A DNA stretch of 43,887 bases, from assembly GCA_964230965.1 (NCBI GenBank), contig CAXRJA010000073.1:1-43887 (forward strand). The letters are read 5' to 3'. The DNA is from UBA8290 sp964230965. GTDB taxonomy: Bacteria; Bacillota_I; Bacilli_A; Acholeplasmatales; Acholeplasmataceae. The notes below the pieces were generated by a model that searched no databases, was not told the DNA's origin, and was given only the letters and a program-made list of their open reading frames with translations. The translations under genes were made by a program, and so were the position numbers. Numbering within the stretch: position 1 is the first letter of the stretch; each line of letters begins with the position of its first letter. Below are positions 14,994-23,184 of the stretch, one piece after another.

Positions 14994-15346
14994 ACATGCC
15001 ACCTCTCTTTTTTATTTTCTATATGAAATATGAATAGATTCCCAATATTGATGTTTTCTAACATTTTAAGTACGTGAATATCTTCGTACTCAAACCACAA
15101 AATGAGTTGATGATTTGAAAAGTGTAGTAATAAGGATAGGTAATGCATGATCGTTAAGTTATCTAATACTTCTTCTATCATGATGTGTAATATATCAACA
15201 TCACAGTGATTTAATACAATGCGTTCACTTTCTAAGATTACGGGATGTTTGGTAAAACAATGTTCACAAATATGATAGATGGACTTATTGATACTTAAAG
15301 GAGATGCATAGACATAAAGTATTGATTTACAATGCAAACATTGCAC
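14990..15346 (-). CDS. Small zinc-ribbon protein of unknown function
   Basis: 118 residues. Start is GTG at 15346 with AAGGAG upstream. Two Cys pairs, C3/C6 and C27/C30, make an N-terminal zinc ribbon. The rest (about 35-118) mixes hydrophobic and acidic stretches without a known motif. In many Firmicutes the late-competence gene comFC, which starts with a similar ribbon, lies near hpf; this protein lacks the phosphoribosyltransferase part of ComFC, so it may be a remnant or something separate. Coupled to hpf by ATGA and 39 bases after the EF-G paralog. Confidence 0.7.
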   Translation of the reverse strand: MQCLHCKSILYVYASPLSINKSIYHICEHCFTKHPVILESERIVLNHCDVDILHIMIEEVLDNLTIMHYLSLLLHFSNHQLILWFEYEDIHVLKMLENINIGNLFIFHIENKKERWHV

Positions 15347-15385
15347 ATAGAACTCCTTACTTTATGTTATGCCTACTTTTAAGTT

Positions 15386-17446
15386 TTACTTTTTGTACGT
15401 TTCGATAATTTTAGGAATTAAATGTTGAGGAACTTCATCGTATCTTAAAAACTCACGTGTAAATTGTCCACTACCTTGTGTCATAGCTTTTAAATCAATC
15501 GCATATGAAACAATTTCAGATTCTGGCACTTCACAATTGATCACTTGGAATGATCCATCATCTGTAGGATTCATACCATGGACGCGTCCTCTTCGTTTAT
15601 TCATATCACCCATGACATCACCGACGAATTTCTCATCTACGGTCACATCTAATTTTACAATCGGTTCTAAAATAGTAGGTTGTGCCTTCTCACAAGCATT
15701 TTTAAATGCTAACGCTGCCGCGAGTTTAAATGAAAGTTCATTTGAATCTACAGAATGATAAGAACCATCATATAAGGTCGCTTTCACATTAATGACTGGG
15801 AAACCTGCAAGAGGCCCATGTTCGAATGTTTCAATAAGACCTTTTTCTACGGCAGGAAAATAATTTTTAGGGACTGCACCCCCGAAAACATCCTCATGAA
15901 ATTCAAATAATTCATTTGATGGTTCAAATTTAATATAGACATGTCCAAACTGACCTGCACCACCAGATTGTTTTTTATGTTTCCCTTCAGCTTCAACATA
16001 TTTCTTAATCGTTTCACGATACACAATTTTTTGTTCGTCAATATCAACATCTACTTTAAACATCAGTTTCATACGTTCTAAAATGTAATTAAGATGTGTC
16101 ATTCCTTGACCACCTATGAGTAACTGTTGTGTCTCTTTATTACGTTGAATTTGAAATGTTGGATCTTCTAAATTAAGTCGATGCAAAGCATTTGATATTT
16201 TATCTTCATCATTTCTATTTTTTGGATGTACAGCAATATACATAATTGGATTCGGGATCACAACAGGTTCAATCAAAGTAATATGTTTTGGATCACTTAA
16301 GCTATTCCCTGTTTCTAATCCTTCAATTTTAGCCACAACACATATATCACCAGCGTGATAAATATCATTATTGATTTGTTGTTTTCCTCTCACAGAAAAT
16401 ACATTACTTAGTTTTTTGACTTCTTTTGAAGGTAATAACATGACTTCTTGATTCGGTTTTAAAGACCCTCGATTAATTTTTATGTAACTCATCGTCCCTA
16501 TAAAAGGATCAACTGTTGTCTTAAATACATATCCTTGAAAAGGTTCATTTTCTACTGTTTGAATTTGAACAGGAGCATTTTTGTCATCTTTCCCTTCAAG
16601 TGGATGAAGTTCGTTTGGCGCTGGTAAATAGTCAAAAAGCATATCAATCATTGTACGAATACCAATGGCTTTTGAAGCACTACCAACAAGTACTGGTGTA
16701 AGTTCACCATTCATAATACCTGAACGTAATCCAGTTTTAATTTCTTCTTCTGTAAGTGTTTCACCGTTAAAAAACTTATCTAATAGTTCTTCTGAGGTCT
16801 CAGCAACACTCTCAAGCATCATATTTCTTAATTCGTCTACTTTAGGTTTTTTCTCTTCCCAAATTTCAGCATCATGTGAGGTAATACCGTCATAAATACG
16901 TGCTTTCATTTCTACAACATTGACAAAGCCTTCAAAATTCTCCTCTTTACCAATTGGCCAACAAAATGGGACGGCTTTCTTACCTAATTTTTCTCTAATT
17001 TCTTCAATAAGTGCATCAAATTTTATATTTTCTTTATCCATTTTATTGATGAATAATACCGCAGGTATATGTCTTTTACGAATTTCTTTCCAAACACGTA
17101 TGGTCCCCACTTCAACACCTTTTGTTGCATCAATCGTAATCACGGCACCTTTTACAACGCTTAGTGCTTGATAAAGATCACCAACAAATTCATCACTTCC
17201 TGGAACATCTAAAAAATTAAATTTATGGTCATGAAATTCGGTAGGAATCAGTGACATTGAAAGACTCGATAATTTATTTTGTTCTTCAACTAAAAAATCT
17301 GATATCGATGTTTTTTTATCTACTTCTCCTTGCTTATCAACGGCACCGGATACAAATAAAATTGCTTCTGCCATCGTGGTTTTTCCAGATCCTTGATGTC
17401 CTAAAATAGCAACATTTCTGATATTGCTTGTTTGATACTCTTTCAT
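15386..17446 (-). CDS. EF-G paralog (EF-G2-like) with altered G3 motif
   Basis: 686 residues from the ATG at 17446 (AAGGAGG upstream; an extension to 17503 crosses the promoter and is rejected). Full EF-G architecture: GTPase domain with G1 GHQGSGKT (16-23), G3 at 80-84, G4 NKMD (134-137), G5-like GSASKA; domain II; domain III/IV with KQSGGAGQFGHV and GSYHSVDSNELSFK; domain V with MGDMNKRRGRVHGM. Canonical EF-G has DTPGH at G3; this protein has DVPGS, so the His that positions the attacking water is Ser (S84). It resembles the paralog group that includes the Bacteroides EF-G2, reported to support translation without GTP hydrolysis. Not the housekeeping fusA. Leads an operon ending in hpf. Confidence 0.88.
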   Translation of the reverse strand: MKEYQTSNIRNVAILGHQGSGKTTMAEAILFVSGAVDKQGEVDKKTSISDFLVEEQNKLSSLSMSLIPTEFHDHKFNFLDVPGSDEFVGDLYQALSVVKGAVITIDATKGVEVGTIRVWKEIRKRHIPAVLFINKMDKENIKFDALIEEIREKLGKKAVPFCWPIGKEENFEGFVNVVEMKARIYDGITSHDAEIWEEKKPKVDELRNMMLESVAETSEELLDKFFNGETLTEEEIKTGLRSGIMNGELTPVLVGSASKAIGIRTMIDMLFDYLPAPNELHPLEGKDDKNAPVQIQTVENEPFQGYVFKTTVDPFIGTMSYIKINRGSLKPNQEVMLLPSKEVKKLSNVFSVRGKQQINNDIYHAGDICVVAKIEGLETGNSLSDPKHITLIEPVVIPNPIMYIAVHPKNRNDEDKISNALHRLNLEDPTFQIQRNKETQQLLIGGQGMTHLNYILERMKLMFKVDVDIDEQKIVYRETIKKYVEAEGKHKKQSGGAGQFGHVYIKFEPSNELFEFHEDVFGGAVPKNYFPAVEKGLIETFEHGPLAGFPVINVKATLYDGSYHSVDSNELSFKLAAALAFKNACEKAQPTILEPIVKLDVTVDEKFVGDVMGDMNKRRGRVHGMNPTDDGSFQVINCEVPESEIVSYAIDLKAMTQGSGQFTREFLRYDEVPQHLIPKIIETYKK

Positions 17447-17456
17447 ATATCCTCCT

Positions 17457-17470
17457 TGAAAACGGTTACA
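17457..17470. promoter_or_regulatory. cre-like (CcpA/LacI-family) operator
   Basis: TGAAAACGGTTACA on plus (TGTAACCGTTTTCA on minus) fits the cre consensus TGWAANCGNTNWCA at every position on both strands. It lies between the -10 of the EF-G paralog (17483-17491) and its ribosome binding site (17451-17457), at about +7 to +20, where a bound repressor would block transcription. The yidD promoter is 56 bases away on the other side. Confidence 0.65.
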
Positions 17471-17482
17471 TTTGTTACTACT

Positions 17483-17491
17483 ATTATAACA
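17483..17491 (-). promoter_or_regulatory. Extended -10 promoter of the EF-G paralog operon
   Basis: Minus strand TGTTATAAT; no good -35 at the right distance. Start expected near 17476. Confidence 0.7.
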
Positions 17492-17525
17492 TAATACCAT
17501 CAATTATGGATGTTCTTTTTTAAAA

Positions 17526-17534
17526 TGTTATAAT
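17526..17534 (+). promoter_or_regulatory. Extended -10 promoter of yidD
   Basis: TGTTATAAT, 15 bases before the ATG; the GGAG ribosome binding site is 17541-17544, so the leader is under 10 bases. Confidence 0.65.
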
Positions 17535-17549
17535 CAAATTGGAGATAAA

Positions 17550-17783
17550 ATGAAAAAACTTGCGATTAAAAGTATTCGATGGTATCAAAAAAATATTTCG
17601 CCACACTCAAATCATAAGTGTCGGCACACACCAACATGTTCAAATTATGCCTTAACATGCTACGAACGCTTTAATTTTTTCAAAGCATCATTTTTAACTT
17701 CAAAACGTATTCTTACTTGTAACCCACTTTTTAAACCCAAGTATGATCCTGTGCCAGAAAAGAAAAAGATATCAAAAAAATGA
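17550..17783 (+). CDS. yidD: YidD, membrane protein insertion efficiency factor
   Basis: 77 residues. YidD is a small basic inner-face membrane protein that helps YidC insert proteins. Family signature seen: WYQKNISPHSNHKCRHTPTCS, NYALTCYERF (where most members have AI), and ILTCNPLFKPKYDPVPE. The usual GxxxG stretch is replaced by NFFKAS. The stop TGA lies in the 3' arm of its terminator. Confidence 0.93.
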   Translation: MKKLAIKSIRWYQKNISPHSNHKCRHTPTCSNYALTCYERFNFFKASFLTSKRILTCNPLFKPKYDPVPEKKKISKK

Positions 17784-17793
17784 TATCTTTTTT
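17763..17793 (+). terminator. Terminator of yidD
   Basis: Stem AAAAAGATATCA/TGATATCTTTTT with six-A loop and T-run. The yidD stop TGA (17781-17783) begins the 3' arm. Confidence 0.85.
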
Positions 17794-17815
17794 ATTTGCC
17801 AATAATTTTTATAAT

Positions 17816-17960
17816 GCACATGTATTATTTTTAAAGAACAGTAGAAAGTTTATGAAAAATTGATGGGTGCATCAAAAAATCACTCTCAAGCATTCACAAG
17901 AGTTTATGAGAGGCAATAAAAGCAACAAATAAAAAAACACGTCTTGAACATGTTTTTTTT
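17816..17960 (+). ncRNA. Possible small RNA between yidD and proS (weak)
   Basis: The 182-base gap after yidD has no open reading frame of note. It holds a TATAAT at 17810-17815, two small hairpins (TGATG/CATCA and CTCTCA/TGAGAG) and ends at a hairpin followed by eight T (17953-17960). This would fit a transcript of about 135 bases, but no -35 or extended -10 is visible and no known RNA family is recognised. Confidence 0.2.
17932..17960 (-). terminator. Terminator of proS
   Basis: On minus, AAAACATGT, loop TCAAG, ACGTGTTTT with one T·G pair and a T-run. Also ends in eight T on plus, where one pair is lost. Confidence 0.7.
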
Positions 17961-17965
17961 ATGTT

Positions 17966-19384
17966 TTAATATGCTCTTGCAAACAAAATGATTTGAGACG
18001 CTTTTTTTCCAGTCACAGGACATGTGTTCTCTAATTTAGATTGATCAAAAGGTATGACACGTGCTGTTGCTTGGGTATCGGTTTTGATAATTGCCTCTGC
18101 ATCTTCATGCACGGACATCGATACATATCCACCTAAAGCAATTTTTTCTTTAAACAATTCATAATCATTCACATGAAATGTATGAGATTCAACATAGGTC
18201 TGTGCTTTTTCATACATCTGTTGGTGGATGGTATTTAATAATTCAGGAATGATACCTACAACTTCATGTAGAGGTACTTGCAGTTTTTGACGATTATAAC
18301 GTGTCGCAAGTGTCACCTGTTTATTTTCTAAATCTCTTCTGCCTATTTCAATACGAACAGGAACACCTTTCATCTCATATTCACTAAATTTCCAACCTGG
18401 TGATTTATCAGATGTATCCATCATGACTCGGTAATGATCTTTCAAAGATTCATAAATGGATATTGCTTCTTTCATGACATCATCATCACTTGAAATCGGC
18501 ACAATCACAATCTGAATTGGTGCAACATAAGGTGGCATAACAAGTCCATCATCATCTCCATGTACCATGATAATCGCACCTAACAGTCGCGTAGATAAGC
18601 CCCAAGATGTTTGATAAACAAATTGTTCTTGATTATCTTGATCTCGATAAGATATGTCAAATGCTTTTGCAAATCCTTGTCCAAAATAATGTGTGGTACC
18701 AGACTGAAGTGCTTGACCGTCTGGCATGAGTGCTTCTATCGAATAGGTTGCTTCTGCACCAGCAAATTTTTCTTTTTCTGTTTTTTGACCCGTTATAAAT
18801 GGTATGGCAAGCATGTCTTTTCCAAGCGTTTCATATATTGAAAGCATATTCATTGTTTCTTCTTTTGCTTCTAGTTCCGATGCGTGAATGGTATGTCCTT
18901 CTTGCCACAAAAATTCTTTACCTCTTAAAAATGGACGGGTTGTTTTTTCCCAACGAACAACAGAACACCACTGATTATATTTTTTTGGTAAATCGCGATG
19001 AGACTGAACTACTGATTTAAAATGGGTACAAAATAGCACCTCTGAAGTCGGTCTAATAATCAATCTTTCATTTAAATCTTCTTTACCAGTTGTTGTTACC
19101 ATTGCAGTTTCAGGAGCAAATCCTTCCACATGGTCTTTTTCTTTTTGAAATAAAGATTCTGGAATCAATAACGGCAAATAGACATTGTCGTGTCCTGTTT
19201 GTTTAAATTGTGTGTTTAAATATTGCTGGATATTTTCCCAAATAGCATATCCATAAGGACGATAAATAATAAATCCTTTGACATCGCTATAACTCATCAA
19301 TTCTGCTTTGACACATACATCCGTGTACCATTGCGCAAAGTTTTCAGTTTGTGAGGTAATGGTTGATACAAATTTTTTTGCCAT
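17966..19384 (-). CDS. proS: Prolyl-tRNA synthetase, short eukaryote/archaeon-like type
   Basis: 472 residues, against about 570 for the usual bacterial type: the editing insertion is absent. Class II core: motif 2 region RWEKTTRPFLRGKEFLWQEGHT without its last residues exceeds any other block in conservation (residues near 148-169), motif 3 is SWGLSTRLLGAIIMVHGDDDG region, followed by the anticodon-binding domain and a C-terminal zinc-like domain ending in the typical RAY with a final Tyr. Start overlaps the tail of cvfB: only three bases separate the genes and the ribosome binding site is the end of cvfB. Confidence 0.95.
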   Translation of the reverse strand: MAKKFVSTITSQTENFAQWYTDVCVKAELMSYSDVKGFIIYRPYGYAIWENIQQYLNTQFKQTGHDNVYLPLLIPESLFQKEKDHVEGFAPETAMVTTTGKEDLNERLIIRPTSEVLFCTHFKSVVQSHRDLPKKYNQWCSVVRWEKTTRPFLRGKEFLWQEGHTIHASELEAKEETMNMLSIYETLGKDMLAIPFITGQKTEKEKFAGAEATYSIEALMPDGQALQSGTTHYFGQGFAKAFDISYRDQDNQEQFVYQTSWGLSTRLLGAIIMVHGDDDGLVMPPYVAPIQIVIVPISSDDDVMKEAISIYESLKDHYRVMMDTSDKSPGWKFSEYEMKGVPVRIEIGRRDLENKQVTLATRYNRQKLQVPLHEVVGIIPELLNTIHQQMYEKAQTYVESHTFHVNDYELFKEKIALGGYVSMSVHEDAEAIIKTDTQATARVIPFDQSKLENTCPVTGKKASQIILFARAY

Positions 19385-19387
19385 ACG

Positions 19388-20212
19388 TCATTCCTTTATT
19401 AATACTGTTTGTCCATCAACAAACGTAATTTTTCTTGTTTTATATAAGTAGCCTAAGGCTCTTTTGAAAGCTTTTCGACTCATTTGAAATGTCTTTTCAA
19501 TCGATTCAGAAGCACTTGATGCATCAAGTGGCATCTTTTTATGTAATTCTAAATATGATAATATCACATCTGCATCGGATAAACGTTTTGTTTCTTTAGA
19601 TTGAAGTAATGTTCCTGTGTATCCCTTACTTGACTCATGAATCACCTTTAAAGAGCGTTTTGTTCCAATCGATAGTCTTTTGTCATATTGGGATTCATGA
19701 ATAAATACCGGTGTAAGTTGATCGGTGATAAACCGTATGCCCTCTTTATGAAATCCATTAACAAATCCATCATAATAAGATAGAAGTTCAAGAGATTGAT
19801 ATGGTGGATTCGGTATTGCAAGTTCTAAATATAATCTATTTTTAACTTTTAATTCAACAAATAATGTATCATCTTTTTTAGGCCAAAATGCTTTATCCAA
19901 AGGTAAATGATCTTTCGATAACAAAATATGTTTATTGATGCCATTGTCTAAAAATACGCCTAGATTTTCTTCCACAGACATCACTTTGAGTAATCCTTTA
20001 TCCCCAACAGTTAATATCGGTGTATCCATTGTTGCTGCAATGCGTTTATATGCATCCATATATAAAAAGACATCAATACTTTGACCAATTTCTAGTGATA
20101 CTGCTTCTTTAGCGTGTAGAAATACCTCTTCTTCATCGCATATGATTGCATAGCCGATATCAGTTTTTCTATCCACGATACATGAATACATAAATCCTTG
20201 TGTTAATGCCAT
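19388..20212 (-). CDS. cvfB: CvfB/YitL-type S1 RNA-binding protein
   Basis: 274 residues. CvfB proteins carry three S1 domains and a winged helix; in Staphylococcus they affect virulence gene expression, and they bind RNA. Seen: GYAIICDEEEVFLHAKEA in the first S1 domain, GLLKVMSVEENLGVFLD in the second, GFVNGFHKEGIRF in the third, HESSKGYTGTL, and the C-terminal winged helix with FQMSRKAFKRALGYLYKTRKI. AAGGAG five bases before the start. Co-transcribed with proS, so a translation-linked role is plausible. Confidence 0.9.
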   Translation of the reverse strand: MALTQGFMYSCIVDRKTDIGYAIICDEEEVFLHAKEAVSLEIGQSIDVFLYMDAYKRIAATMDTPILTVGDKGLLKVMSVEENLGVFLDNGINKHILLSKDHLPLDKAFWPKKDDTLFVELKVKNRLYLELAIPNPPYQSLELLSYYDGFVNGFHKEGIRFITDQLTPVFIHESQYDKRLSIGTKRSLKVIHESSKGYTGTLLQSKETKRLSDADVILSYLELHKKMPLDASSASESIEKTFQMSRKAFKRALGYLYKTRKITFVDGQTVLIKE

Positions 20213-20227
20213 AGTTTCTCCTTAATT

Positions 20228-20236
20228 ATTGTATCA
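20228..20236 (-). promoter_or_regulatory. Extended -10 promoter of cvfB-proS
   Basis: Minus strand TGATACAAT. Start expected near 20221, within the ribosome binding site AAGGAG (20218-20223), giving an 8-9 base leader. Confidence 0.6.
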
Positions 20237-20239
20237 TGA

Positions 20240-20280
20240 AAGATAAAAAAATGAGGAATATCCTCACTTTTTTATCTTTA
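20240..20280 (-). terminator. Terminator of fic
   Basis: Long hairpin: 11-pair AAGATAAAAAA/TTTTTTATCTT, one mismatch, then TGAGGA/TCCTCA with a three-base loop. It begins at the fic stop (20278-20280) and ends four bases before the cvfB -10 box. Confidence 0.85.
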
Positions 20281-21015
20281 TTTAGAGATTTCTAATGCAT
20301 TAATCACATCTTCATATCTTTCGATAACGAGCTTTTCAATAAATGCTTTAAGCGGTTTAATGTTTTTATCAATTTTAAATATTTCTAACTGTTGAATATA
20401 GGTTTCTTTTAACTTTATAGGTATAGAAATTGGTAAATCATTATTTTTTATCAAATAATAATTGAGTACCAGTCTTGCAAGTCTTCCATTACCATCTAAA
20501 AATGGATGTATTTTTGCAAGCGTTGCATGGAAATATACTGCTTCGTCTAAAGGTGTTTCAAATGCTATAGTTTCTAATGAAGAAAATAATTTATGCATAC
20601 GATCATAGACTTTCGCATGATCTGTGGGTTGGTGTGTAGAACCCATCATTTGGATGTTGACGTTTCGATAAACGCCACCTTGGAAAATGCCATCCACAAC
20701 AATTTCATGTAAATCTTTTAACTTATCTTCAGTCATTGCTTCTTTATGTTTGACCATCGACAAAATTTTTTCAAATGCTAACACATGATTTAAGACTTCT
20801 TTTTGTTCTCTTTCAGAGTACTCAAGTAGTGTCTTTCGTTGTATGAGTGTTTTCACATCTTCATAAGGAATTCTATTTTGACCTTCTAAGCTAATGGCAT
20901 CATACGTATAGACAACTTTAAACGCCTCCATAATATCCTCTAATGCTTCTTGATCTACTTCTTTCAAGATATTTTGAAGGTGGTTTCTCTGTACTTCTAA
21001 AATGTCTTTCTCCAT
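20278..21015 (-). CDS. Fic-domain protein
   Basis: 245 residues from the ATG at 21015 (GGGAG upstream); the frame extends to 21069 but that part overlaps the promoter. Fic proteins transfer AMP or another nucleotide group from a co-substrate to a target hydroxyl. Active-site loop HPFLDGNGRLAR at 170-181 has the His, Asp, Gly-Asn-Gly-Arg of an active enzyme. An N-terminal AISLEGQNRIPY resembles the inhibitory-helix motif of class II Fic proteins, with Gln where Asn is usual. Flap VYRNVNIQMMGSTHQP is present. No antitoxin partner adjoins. Target unknown. Confidence 0.9.
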   Translation of the reverse strand: MEKDILEVQRNHLQNILKEVDQEALEDIMEAFKVVYTYDAISLEGQNRIPYEDVKTLIQRKTLLEYSEREQKEVLNHVLAFEKILSMVKHKEAMTEDKLKDLHEIVVDGIFQGGVYRNVNIQMMGSTHQPTDHAKVYDRMHKLFSSLETIAFETPLDEAVYFHATLAKIHPFLDGNGRLARLVLNYYLIKNNDLPISIPIKLKETYIQQLEIFKIDKNIKPLKAFIEKLVIERYEDVINALEISK

Positions 21016-21040
21016 ATTCAATTTCTCCCGCTTTTTTTTT

Positions 21041-21049
21041 ATTATAACA
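21041..21049 (-). promoter_or_regulatory. Extended -10 promoter of fic
   Basis: Minus strand TGTTATAAT, followed by a run of nine A (21032-21040) before the GGGAG site. Confidence 0.65.
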
Positions 21050-21077
21050 ATTAATGATAGCGATTTCAAGGTTATAT

Positions 21078-21107
21078 AAAAAAAGAAGAGGGATACATAT
21101 GTATCCC
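21078..21107 (-). terminator. Terminator of the cold shock gene
   Basis: Perfect 18-base palindrome GGGATACAT/ATGTATCCC (21090-21107) followed on minus by TCTTC and seven T. Confidence 0.85.
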
Positions 21108-21125
21108 CTTAAAACCTATTGAATA

Positions 21126-21323
21126 TTATAGTTTAGTAACATTCGCAGCTTGTGGGCCACGATCGCCATCATTAACATCAAATTCTACTTGGTCACCTTC
21201 TTGAAGTGATTTGTAACCTTCAACTTGAATTGCTGAAAAGTGTACAAAAATGTCTTTGCCTTCTTCTGAAGAGATAAATCCGTATCCCTTGTCAGAGTCA
21301 AACCATTTGACTGTGCCTTTCAT
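21126..21323 (-). CDS. Cold shock domain protein
   Basis: 65 residues, the standard CspA/CspB size. RNA chaperone binding single-stranded nucleic acid. RNP1 KGYGFIS and RNP2 DIFVHFSAI are intact, ending in GPQAANVTKL. AGGAG five bases upstream of the ATG. Transcribed alone, with a leader of about 37 bases, short for a cold-regulated csp. Confidence 0.97.
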   Translation of the reverse strand: MKGTVKWFDSDKGYGFISSEEGKDIFVHFSAIQVEGYKSLQEGDQVEFDVNDGDRGPQAANVTKL

Positions 21324-21366
21324 CTAAATCTCCTTAATTTTTTCATGTGCTTTACACACACGAGTC

Positions 21367-21395
21367 ATTATACATGAAAGTGATGAATAATACAA
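21367..21395 (-). promoter_or_regulatory. Promoter of the cold shock gene
   Basis: Minus strand TTGTAT (21390-21395), 17-base spacer, TATAAT (21367-21372). Confidence 0.6.
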
Positions 21396-21408
21396 TGTTT
21401 TTATTTTT

Positions 21409-23184
21409 TTATTCAAATTGGCTGTTAAATATCGATGCATAAAATCCCTTATTTTCAAGTAGTGTTTCATGATTTCCTAGTTCAATCATTTTACCAAAAT
21501 GAATGACCATGATGAGATCTGCATCTTGAATCGTAGATAGTCTGTGTGCAATCACAAACGTTGTTTTACCTTTCATCAATGCTTTCATACTTTGATGAAT
21601 TTTCATTTCAGTTTCTGTATCAACATTTGAAGTTGCCTCATCAAATATTAACATTTTTGATTTTGAAAGCATTGCACGCGCGATTACAATGAGTTGTTTT
21701 TGACCTTTCGATATACTTGTACCATCATGTTTAATGATGGTATCATATCCTTCTTCTAATGACTCTATAAATTCATGGATCTGAGCTGCTTTGGCAACTC
21801 TGATGACATCTTCTCTGGATACATGTTTGTTTCCATAGGCAATGTTATCGTGAAAAGACCCATAAAATACCCATGAATCTTGTAAAATCATTGAGAATGC
21901 TTTTCGTAAACTATCTCTTTTAAAAGATAAAACCGGTTTGCCATCGACAACAATACCACCATGTTGTGGGTCATAGAAACGCATGAGAAGATTGACAAGT
22001 GTCGTTTTTCCTGAACCCGTAGGACCAACAATCGCAACCACTTTCCCTTCTGGCGCCTCTACATTAATATTTTCTAAAACTGTTGTCTGTCCATCGTATG
22101 AAAATGCAACATCATTTAAGTGTATTTCTCCACCTTTTGCATCATAAACTGTGGCATCTTCTGTATCTTTAACTTCTTCTTCACTATCTAAAACTTGAAA
22201 AACTCTTTCTGCTGCAGCGAGTGCACTTTGAATTTCTGCAAACAATCCTGATAATTGATTGATCGGCCCTGAAAAACGTCTTGAGTATAATGTAAAGCTT
22301 GTGAGGATCGCAAGTGACATCATATTTCTAATGTATAAAATACCTCCGAAAACACCAACGAGTGCCATCGATAAATTCGAAATAAATCCGACACTTGGCA
22401 TGACAGCTGTTGAATAGTACCCTGCTTGATAGGAGGCATCTCTTGTCTCAGCATTAATGACATCAAAATCCTCTTTGACATCATCTTCAATCACATACGC
22501 TTGAATGGTTTGAAGGCCTGTGATCATTTCTTCTGAGAATCCATTTAATTCTCCAAGCTTTTTATTTCTAATTCTAAATTTTTGTTTGACGACTTTTGAA
22601 AGAACCGTTGTTAATACAATTGTTAAAGGGATTGTGAATGCAAAGATTAATACTAATAATGGCGCAGTAAGTATCATGACTGTTAGGGATACGATGATGG
22701 TTAAAAATGACGTAAATAAAACAATGACATCACTAGCAAGTGACTGATTAATCGTATCAATATCATACGTCATACGTGAGATGATATCTCCTGTTTGGTT
22801 ATTATCAAAATATTTAATTGGTAATCGATTTAACTTATTAAAAACATCTTGTCGCATTTCAAAGACAACGGCTTTAGAAATACGAATCATCATGACAGAT
22901 ATCATATACATTAAGAGCGCACTCAATACATAAAAGATGATCATTAAACTTCCATATAAAAACACACTTGCAAAATCAACACCATTTTCCATTGCACCGA
23001 TGGTCTGACCCGTCAAATAAGGACCGATAAGAGAAAATGCATTCGATAATATTGTAAATATCAACGCAACAACAAGTCTAAATTTATAGCGCATTAAATA
23101 ATTCCACAATCGTTTATAAACATACGCTTTATTTGTTACTTTATGTTTGTTTGTTTCTTTTGGAGGATTGAACTGCATCATCAT
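21409..23184 (-). CDS. ABC exporter half-transporter, subunit B
   Basis: 591 residues: six-helix membrane domain (about 30-330) fused to an ATPase domain. Walker A GPTGSGKTT, Walker B MLIFDEATSNVD with the catalytic Glu, H-loop AHRLS. The signature is ISKGQKQ rather than LSGGQ. With subunit A (Asp in place of the catalytic Glu) this gives one consensus and one degenerate ATP site, the pattern of heterodimeric exporters such as TM287/288, LmrCD and BmrCD. These export drugs, lipids or peptides. Start overlaps subunit A by ATGA; AGGAGG lies ten bases upstream. Confidence 0.93.
   Translation of the reverse strand: MMMQFNPPKETNKHKVTNKAYVYKRLWNYLMRYKFRLVVALIFTILSNAFSLIGPYLTGQTIGAMENGVDFASVFLYGSLMIIFYVLSALLMYMISVMMIRISKAVVFEMRQDVFNKLNRLPIKYFDNNQTGDIISRMTYDIDTINQSLASDVIVLFTSFLTIIVSLTVMILTAPLLVLIFAFTIPLTIVLTTVLSKVVKQKFRIRNKKLGELNGFSEEMITGLQTIQAYVIEDDVKEDFDVINAETRDASYQAGYYSTAVMPSVGFISNLSMALVGVFGGILYIRNMMSLAILTSFTLYSRRFSGPINQLSGLFAEIQSALAAAERVFQVLDSEEEVKDTEDATVYDAKGGEIHLNDVAFSYDGQTTVLENINVEAPEGKVVAIVGPTGSGKTTLVNLLMRFYDPQHGGIVVDGKPVLSFKRDSLRKAFSMILQDSWVFYGSFHDNIAYGNKHVSREDVIRVAKAAQIHEFIESLEEGYDTIIKHDGTSISKGQKQLIVIARAMLSKSKMLIFDEATSNVDTETEMKIHQSMKALMKGKTTFVIAHRLSTIQDADLIMVIHFGKMIELGNHETLLENKGFYASIFNSQFE

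Noticed and set aside
17447..17503. N-terminal extension of the EF-G paralog
   Set aside because: It crosses the extended -10, the operator and the ribosome binding site, and EF-G proteins start near this ATG.
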